Assembly (NCBI RefSeq): GCF_964275005.1
Contig: NC_092685.1
Location: 26,645,649 to 26,709,648 of the forward strand
DNA length: 64,000 nucleotides
Reading direction: 5' to 3'
Source: Diadema setosum
Lineage: Eukaryota; Echinodermata; Echinoidea; Diadematoida; Diadematidae
Shown here: positions 23,036 through 64,000 of the stretch, one piece after another
How the letters are laid out: each line of letters begins with the position of its first letter
How positions within the stretch are numbered: position 1 is the first letter of the stretch
The notes under the pieces: generated by a model
Told to the model about the DNA's origin: nothing
Database searches by the model: none
Seen by the model: the letters and a program-made list of their open reading frames with translations, nothing else
Position numbers and translations under genes: made by a program

Positions 23036-25447
23036 CTGCAGTGTATTCATTCACAAAACATAATAAACTATACATTGACATAATTTTCAAATACATTGTA
23101 CATGTAGATATTCGTAACACACAAAAAAGAAAACATTACACATTACTTTGTGCAAATTGTATTTGACCACATGAAATGTTCACATTGACTTCCATGACAA
23201 GAAAATTACCAACATTATTATTCTTTTTTTAATGTTAATCCTCCCATACATAAGTGCTGATAAGTAGAATAGACAATTATTTTACAGAAGCAATTATTTC
23301 AAATTAAACAATGTTCCATGTGAATAGAATATAATACAACTACTGATAAATAATCATGTCATTTAATTTCAATCAATCACCTTTTTTTCCCCCCACAGGA
23401 AGTGTTTTCTCAATAATCAGTACACCCTGTAAATTTAATTTCAGTTCCTCTCATTCTTCGCTAAGCCAATCAGTCACACTCCTGCCTCTCTTGTGGCAGA
23501 AAATCCGATGGACAGGCACAGTCAGCAAACAGCTTTCCTACATTTATAGGTAGACACCATGCATCATAGTGGATCAAGACATCGTGTGGAAAAGATAAGC
23601 ATGCAGGGGTTTGCTTTGTGTCTTTGCAGTTATACTGCCCTCCGGGTTTACAAATTTCAAGTACCATTGCTTGTTTGTTTATTTTTTTTTTTATTATTCT
23701 GCTTTAAAAGTTTGCCCTTACTTGGTATATGATCTGCATACAGAGAACAAAACATAATAATGCCATTACAAAGATAATATAGAAGTCTAAGCAATGCTGG
23801 TGTGTAAAATCATGGTAAAATCAAGGGAAATCCATCTCCCAGGTGTGTATAATACAATGTTAGCAGGTCAGATCCTTGGGTAGCGTTCCTTTTTGTAACA
23901 TACCGTGCCTCCCTGGGTGTTTGGCCTGAAGTTTTTAATTTCACAGACTCGGCCTCGCTGCAGTAAACTGCCCATGAGATTGGAAAAGGAAATGCAGGCG
24001 AGGTCACATGGCTAGACTTGAAGGCAAAATCTATCGTGACTTCACTATATTCAATGACTATTATCTGGCCTGAAGCGACTTTAAGATCCATACAAGTTTC
24101 CAAGATATTCTGTGTAGGCACCCCTGGAAGCGAATAATCTAATACAAATACACACACACAAAAAAAAAAAAACCAAAACAACACCATGGTCGCCAGGACC
24201 TCTGATTTTACTGCATTTCAAACAGCTCCTTGTGAGCAAATTTGTTATAAAGGGGTTTCCCTTTATTTTACACTGATAATGATGCTTCTAATGATGACAT
24301 GTCCACTTTGATGTTGAGTGACTTATCTTCCACTAATATACTACAAAATGTATATGTCTTTGCAACAATAGCTTGTGTAGCATCTTGGCACTGTTTGGCA
24401 CAGCTTTGAAGACCTACCACTTAGTAAAGCAGTATTTGACTGAAACAGCCTTTGTCTGAACAAGCCCTCGTGGATTTCTTCAGCATTTTGACGAGGTATT
24501 TTGATGATTTCATGAACCTCACGTTTCCCTTCAATTTTTGCAGAGAATGTACTATAACAACCTAAATAACCTAGCAACATGTTGAATACAAAATTTTGAT
24601 GTGCAATATCAAAACCGAGAATGTATTACTATGCATTCGTTAGCCAACACACTGTCCATGGTCAAAAAAAAAAAATAAAAAAAGGGAAAAATAACACACA
24701 CACCTTTGATATAGCCCAATAGTTATTATCCAGATTCTACTTTGGTAGTACCGAAAGGATTTCCATTATTCCAAATTACAAAATCATGTCTTCGAAACTC
24801 TGTTACTCTCTTACTCATACTCTAATACTCTCTCAATAGGGACAATGATTTTTGTAAAACCAAGAACATTGCCTGAGTAGTACAAAAGAAGAATAAAAAC
24901 AGAAATGATGGAATGCTATCAAAGTGTCCACTTTCTGTGTCTTTGCCAAATTAAAACCATATTGCGCGACTGATGCTTGCACGAAATAATTTGACAGAAA
25001 AATCCTCTGATGCTCTGCTTTCAATATTCCTTGTACAAATGTGGGCCATGTACTTTTATGTGTCACAGAATGCCTAACATTACACAAAACAAACATAATG
25101 TCAGCGGCACCCCCTAATGCAGGGCCCAGATTAATCACACACTTTGATGTTTGAGTTGATCAAATTCTTTTTCTTTCATCGATCAAACGATCCTGATGAT
25201 TTATATAGCCACGTTTCTGATGCCAGTCTATTGTACTTGTTTGCAACACAAAACGTTAACCTCATGTCATTTCTTTTGTCTATAGGCAGGTTTAAGCACA
25301 CACATTATAATGGGAAACTTATGCCCAAATTTATACAAAAATATCCATCCAGGAATAGAAATGTGTATTCACGTTTCTGGGAGAAAGGAAAAAAAAAAGT
25401 ACCGTGGTTGTGACCTCCAAACATTTCAGTCAACAATTCCAGGATCC

Positions 25448-59069
<33,622 letters not shown>

Positions 59070-59158
59070 TCTCCACTAGGCCGACGGCGGGCGCTGCTCC
59101 ACTCGCTCGAATAGCTACCGCACCGGTACGCAAAGCAATTCTCAATTATAATTTGCAA

Positions 59159-59167
59159 TTTCCCGCC
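59159..59167 (-). promoter_or_regulatory. E2F-like site in the MTHFD1 upstream region
   Basis: TTTCCCGCC (plus-strand reading) lies about 90 bases upstream of the first ATG. E2F control fits a nucleotide-synthesis gene, but this is a sequence match only. Confidence 0.35.
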
Positions 59168-59455
59168 TGATCGTCATCGAAAATAGGAATCCACATAGGC
59201 AGTTTAATACATTAAATCAACTGGAAAACAGCATATCTTCATAACATATTATACAGATCATTCAAAAAAATCGCGGAAAGCACATCTTCGGAACCATTCG
59301 CCGGTATATTTTCGCCGGGTGTATTCGCGAGTGTACACAACTGCCGATGGTAATGTTTTCAATTCATTTGGCGCCACATGTGAGGAACAAAAAGAACGCG
59401 CGCCTTTCTCCGAATGAAAGCTCTCCCAGTTTCCGCTTGATTGAGATGCGGTTAG

Positions 59456-59463
59456 TGACGTCA
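59456..59463. promoter_or_regulatory. Palindromic CRE-like site (TGACGTCA)
   Basis: GTGACGTCAC is a full CREB/ATF palindrome about 390 bases upstream of the first MTHFD1 ATG, in a CpG-richer stretch (59090-59600). Confidence 0.4.
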
Positions 59464-60218
59464 CGGTTGGCAGACCCACGGATCTTCAGGCCAGCTTCGC
59501 ATGCTTTCGACCAAAACACAAAATGAATGAACGTGGGCGAATATCACGTGAACAGACCCAGAGAGCACATGGGATGCCGGTCTGTCTGTGTTGTGTCGCC
59601 GCCGTGTCCTGAAAAGGTCATTTCAATGACATCCTCATAATGGCTGTGCCAGCTTGCTTGCATAGTAGGAAGACAGATGCAAAATTGCATATTATAACGT
59701 GTTAGTGATAGACTTGGTATCGGCAGTACACTTGGTATCGCAAAGAGCTTTTAATGAGTATAGGCCTAAATGGTGAGGAAAAAAAAATCTCTTATAAATG
59801 ACACAGGAAAGGTATGAATGAAAAGAGTCGGGTCGGGATGCAGTAGGCCTATTGATGCCAAGAAATGCTCCAATGTCTTGTTTGCAAATAGATATTCTCT
59901 TTAGATAGTCTTTAGGGCCTATAAATATGTTTGTCTCAGTGACACATGTGTGGGTCTTTTGTTTGGAAATTAAAATAAAAGTGAAAAATGACACTGGATC
60001 AATGAAAATATACACACACAAACATACAAAAACAATCTAGAAATCTATGGAATTTAAATCCCTTAAATATCAGAGATTTTTTTTTTCAGTGAATATTATA
60101 TCCCTGACATTTTTACTTCCTTCATATTTTCCAAAAGTTTGTTTTTACAACAACAAAAAAACTCTCAACCTTATAATACTATCTTTCAAAATCGCGTTCA
60201 TAAACTTAGACACTTTAA

Positions 60219-60408
60219 AGGGATCGTAAAGTTTTGGTTGAGACATAATTTCAGGTTTCTAGCATTTTTTTGGTGAGATAATGAGAAACCTCTTATGAAA
60301 GAGCATGTAATTCCATGAGGAATTCAACGTTTAGTTGAGTGATCTCTTGGTATCTCGCAATAAGTTAAAAACCCAATTCTCATCTCCACCAGGTATACTG
60401 TGATCCCT
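60219..60408. mobile_element. Short TTAA-flanked MITE, internally deleted
   Basis: TTAA lies at 60215-60218 and 60409-60412, with ends AGGGATCGTAAAGTTTTGGT and GTATACTGTGATCCCT. At 190 bases it lacks the middle of the 365-388-base relatives. Confidence 0.8.
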
Positions 60409-61406
60409 TTAAAGATATGAATTTCAATAGTTCATCTATGTAATTTTCTTTCTCTCTTTCGAAATCATTATGCTCAAATTTATACAATATTTCATCAAAC
60501 CACAGACACATACACCAACATGCAGCCGATACAGTCATGTTGTTTACAGAAGGTTATCAAAAAGATCTGAATGATTTACCACTTCCATCCATCTGCAGGT
60601 CAATGCCGTAGACTTCCACTGTCAGTCATCATCTCAGTAACAGTAAAAGAATGTGTACATTTAATTGAAATATGAATACTTTTGTTAAATTCCTTTTATA
60701 TTTTTTTCTTTGTATCTTTCTGCTGTCTAAGGCAGAAGCATTAGTTCTGACACCAAGCATTGCAGTTCTTATCTTACTAGAAAGAGAGAGACACATTAAA
60801 CGAAACCTTTCAAAGTAATGAATTGACAGCTTTTCCTTAACAACCACTCAGTGATTCACTGATCTTTTTCCTAAATTTGCATTGTATAAAATGTTGTTTT
60901 AAAGATTTAACGTTCCCTGTTAAGGACTCATCCTCAGGCAAGGGGAGGGCTACGTGCAAAGCCGGGGGGTTCGGGACATCTGTCATTAATCATTTTTCGA
61001 AGCCTTTTAGAATATATATACTCGTTAACAAATTTTATTTTGGTACATTTATTGCTTTGCCTTTTATTTTTTACCACTGAGACCCCGATATAAACTCAGG
61101 GTATAAACCACATTGCATGCAGAAAGCACATATTCAATTCAATTCATTTATTTGAATTGAATCTACCAATTACAGTTCATTCTTTCATTCATTCATACAT
61201 TCATTTATTTTTCCATTTCCAACAGAAACGTACGTATTTTTTTTTTACAGAAGTTGAATGTAAAAATTACATTACAATGTACAATACAAGAAATTCGTTC
61301 AGTGTAAAATATGTGAAGTATTATGGAAATAGATTAAATTCTACGCCAGAACATCGTGATTCTGCTCTGAGCTGTATAGGCCTATTTTAGCTGCCTTTAT
61401 CTTCCA

Positions 61407-61825
61407 GGCAGCCACGGCAGTCCCGTTTGCCCGAAACCTATAGTGTGTCGCGGGTAAATAAGACAGTCTCCCGTTTTCCCCCTTCGTATAGCCTTGTTCT
61501 GTCCCGCGTTCGCACGGCGTCCGTTCAGGCTACAGTATCAATATTTTCCGTCGCGTCCCGCTACGGACCGCCTCCATTGTTAGGCCTATACGTGCCGTCG
61601 TGGCTTAAAGTTGCGTTCACCCCGTTTTATTACAGCATACAAGGTTCCTCATTTAATCACCGGGACCGCCGTGCCAAATTTTTTGACAGTTTAAAAACCT
61701 GACACGGCATCCATGGCAACCACGGCCTGTCACGTTTGCCTATTATTCCAGTCTCACTGCGTTGTCTCACGTCCATTCCGTTTTGTCCACCAGACGGTGG
61801 CCTGAAACGTGACTGCCGTGGTCGC
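61407..61825. mobile_element. Possible inverted-repeat element upstream of MTHFD1
   Basis: GGCAGCCACGGCAGTCCCGT and ACGTGACTGCCGTGGTCGCC are inverted with mismatches; another CAACCACGGCCTGTCACGTT lies inside. GC-rich relative to flanks. Confidence 0.5.
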
Positions 61826-61951
61826 CGGGAACATGGTGTAAACGCAGGATTACATACATGGGAAACAATACGGTTTGGTAAAGGGGAAAAGGGTTTGGTT
61901 GGGTGTGAGTTAATAGATTTTGGATGTTTTGTTTTTTTCTTATGCGCTTAA

Positions 61952-62339
61952 AGGGACTGTACAGTACTGGTTGAGGTGGGGATTCATGACATGTTTTGAA
62001 CATTCCTAAGTGAGATAATGAAAAGCCTCTTATGAAATATGAAAGAGCATGTCATTTTAAGAAGGATTCAACATTTATTTAATGAAAATTGGTTTTCACA
62101 TGGCTGAGATATCCAAAAAGGTGCTAATAATAAAAGGCGACATGCCACAACTTTATTAGGATCTCTTTGTTTCACATTGTTTTTGGATATCCCGGCCATT
62201 TCAAAACCGATTTTCATCGAATAAACTTTTGATACCCCTTAGAACTGCATGCTCTTTGACATCTCATATAGTGGTTTCTGAATATCTCGCAAAATGTTAA
62301 AAGCTAAATCCTCACCTTGACCAGAACTGTACACACCCT
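61952..62339. mobile_element. TTAA-flanked MITE (AGGGACTGTACAGT subtype)
   Basis: TTAA lies at 61948-61951 and 62340-62343. The body is nearly the same as 55127-55509, which suggests recent shared activity. Confidence 0.85.
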
Positions 62340-63221
62340 TTAAAAATTGATGAAAATAATTTGGAAGGATCAGGCATAACACTAAGACTGGCACAAACTG
62401 TACATGTACAATAAGTTCTGTTTTAGTGTGATTTCACTAGACAAATTTGCAAGACATCACGGTAAAAAAAACAAACAAACAAACAAGAAAAAACCGCATA
62501 TTTCATGCACTTTCTCACAAAAGGAAAATTGTCACTATATATTTCACACGAAATATCAGAAATGTATATAGTGAAAAACAATCATCTTCTTGTTGTGCTA
62601 ATTACACAAAACCACAACTTTCGTTGTTCTTGTTGTTGTTGCTGTTGTTTTAAAGAGACCTGTAAGAGCCAACAATGAAGATAAACATTTTGACAGATTA
62701 CATACAACAAAGGGATGAAGGTATATACGAAAAGAAATGTATTATCAGCGGATAGAATTTATCGTTTTCTAACAAACTTCCGGGTTGACGATTGACAATC
62801 GAATTTATCACAGGTCTTATCACGCTTGTCTGACGAGAAAAGGAAACGAGTCGTCCTGTATCAAGCTAGAAATAGAACTCAAAGTGGCTGTCATCAGCAC
62901 TTAAAATACACAGCATCAAAAATACATCATTTGCAAATTTTAGCAATGTCAATGGTAAGAAGGTATATCAGAAGCATCATGCCGTTTATCCCTCATCGTT
63001 TGGCTACACAATGAGAGTGGTGCCTGTATCCAGTGTTCACCCTTTTTGAATATGATATTAACATTTTTAACGACTTTAGAAATGGCAGGGTAGACTGTCC
63101 TGAGGAGAACTGTATTTCAATGACAACTTATAAACGTAACAAAAAGAAAGCAAACGTGAAAAAGTTGGATTGGTTTCGGCATGATAGAAGATGGCGGACA
63201 CTATGCGTTAGTCATCGTCAA

Positions 63222-63574
63222 TCAATGATGTCCCCTCCTCACGAGATAACACAGACTGACGAAGAGCGATGTCATCACAGCCCACATCGAGATGGCGATC
63301 CGGTGCGCACTCGACCCGTTATCCGGGATCATGCTCGTCATCGTCGTCGAGATGTCAGTTGGTGCTTGTGTCGAGCTTACTTCTGGGAATCCTTTATTGG
63401 CGACGACCCCTGCGTAGAAGTTCGCCGACTTCTTCGGCACGCGGGGTCGGTCGGGGTCCGTGAAGTCGACGTAGTGGAGCCCGAATCGCTCCGTGAATCC
63501 CATCGCCCATTCGAAGTTGTCCATTAGTGACCACGCCACGTAGCCTCGGACGTCGATGCCATCCAGTGATATAG
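63222..63574 (-). CDS. Last exon of a membrane-anchored GH1 glycosidase (lactase/klotho-like)
   Basis: After a tctag acceptor (63575-63579) the exon reads 117 residues to a stop at 63222. It carries [39 protein letters not shown] and [10 protein letters not shown], the C-terminal strand and helix of glycoside hydrolase family 1. NFEW supplies the glycone-binding Glu/Trp. The nucleophile motif (TENG) would lie in an upstream exon beyond the window. After the domain comes a Ser/Thr-rich stretch and a hydrophobic segment (about residues 92-112, ending VRRGHH), which suggests a type I membrane anchor. Family members hydrolyse beta-glycosides or, in klotho, act as co-receptors; I cannot tell which from this exon. 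It lies 4.1 kb upstream of MTHFD1 in the same orientation. Confidence 0.9.
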
Positions 63575-64000
63575 CTAGACGAAGAACGGAAAATACATCA
63601 ACAAAACATCCAAAAAGACAAACATACACAAACAAACACAAAACAACAACATCAACATCAACATCAACATCAACAACAACAATATCAATATCAAAACCGA
63701 GTCGAAATTTAGATCTGCAGGATGTCGAAACGATGAGAGTACGGTGAGAAGTTCCAGAAACCACCTGTTCTCCTCTCCTTCCATTATTTTCACTTGTTAA
63801 AGTTTGCTGGGAACGTTTTTGCAACTTTAAGTTATGATATATCCTTCACACTGAACCTTACCACTTGTTCAACATTGTACAGTGAAGCATTAAATTAATC
63901 AAAGTTGTCATAGTTAATTGTTAGGTCGTTTAAACTCATGATTAGTAGAGATCTCTCTGCATGCTGATTCATCACTCATAGTGATGCCACCGGAAGCAGA
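63575..64000 (-). other. Intron of the GH1 gene
   Basis: Contains an (ACATCA)n/(CAACAA)n run at about 63640-63690. No upstream GH1 exon was recognised before the window ends. Confidence 0.6.

Larger units (their letters stand above)
22294..25447. other. Presumed MTHFD1 3' flank/3' UTR; no supported gene
   Basis: This lies downstream of the MTHFD1 stop. Minus-strand frames at 23470-23667 (nine Cys among 65 residues) and 23810-24187 are longer than chance neighbours, but I recognise no domain and no clear splice partners. They may be 3' UTR sequence. TTTATT (AATAAA on the minus strand) occurs at 24262, 23678 and 22955. Confidence 0.4.
59070..63221. other. Intergenic region between MTHFD1 and the GH1 gene
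   Basis: The first ~500 bases are CpG-richer than the rest and likely contain the MTHFD1 promoter and 5' UTR. The remainder holds TTAA MITEs (60219, 61952), the possible element at 61407 and otherwise nothing I can assign. Confidence 0.6.

Noticed and set aside
23470..24187. Two minus-strand frames, one Cys-rich, as possible secreted-protein exons
   Set aside because: No domain or convincing splice structure; the position fits MTHFD1 3' flank. Kept only as a note.
63033..63527. 164-codon plus-strand frame
   Set aside because: Mostly antisense to the GH1 exon, which has clear family motifs.

Overview
The window is eukaryotic genomic DNA, AT-rich and full of introns, microsatellites, homopolymer tracts and small inverted-repeat transposons. 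It most resembles a marine invertebrate, plausibly an invertebrate deuterostome such as an echinoderm. That placement rests on the gene style and repeat texture only and is not proven.

The main gene lies on the minus strand, 59069 down to 25448. I could follow 21 exons, all with GT-AG borders and compatible phases. They encode a trifunctional C1-tetrahydrofolate synthase (MTHFD1 type): methylenetetrahydrofolate dehydrogenase/cyclohydrolase followed by formate-tetrahydrofolate ligase. The predicted protein is about 1000 residues. It begins with a basic 56-residue extension ahead of a second ATG that sits where the cytosolic vertebrate protein begins, so one gene may supply both mitochondria and cytosol. 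Exon 10 as assembled carries two 1-base deletions.

Positions 1-9029 are an inverted copy of roughly 35752-48010. This plus-strand arm holds exons equivalent to 8-12 of the same gene. It lacks exon 13 onward, has a deletion that removes the ATP-binding P-loop, and has lost residues at conserved sites. It is either a decaying segmental duplication or a mis-joined second haplotype. A 100-N gap at 37005-37104 inside the right arm is flanked by the same ~40 bp on both sides, which suggests unmerged contig ends.

Between the arms, 9030-25447 is repeat-dominated. It contains tandem arrays, the left end of a pogo/Tigger-type element (9850), a pogo-type DDE transposase with a C-terminal PHD-like zinc finger (12346-16564), a 1-kb fold-back palindrome (16626-17624), and several small elements. 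The introns of the main gene hold at least three kinds of TTAA-flanked element and several TA-flanked ones, some nested. One of these has a clean empty site in the other arm.

At the right edge (63222-63574, minus) is the last exon of a glycoside hydrolase family 1 protein (lactase/klotho/beta-glucosidase type) with a C-terminal membrane segment. The 59070-63221 interval upstream of MTHFD1 holds a CpG-rich promoter-like stretch with E2F-like and CRE-like sites, then more small transposons.
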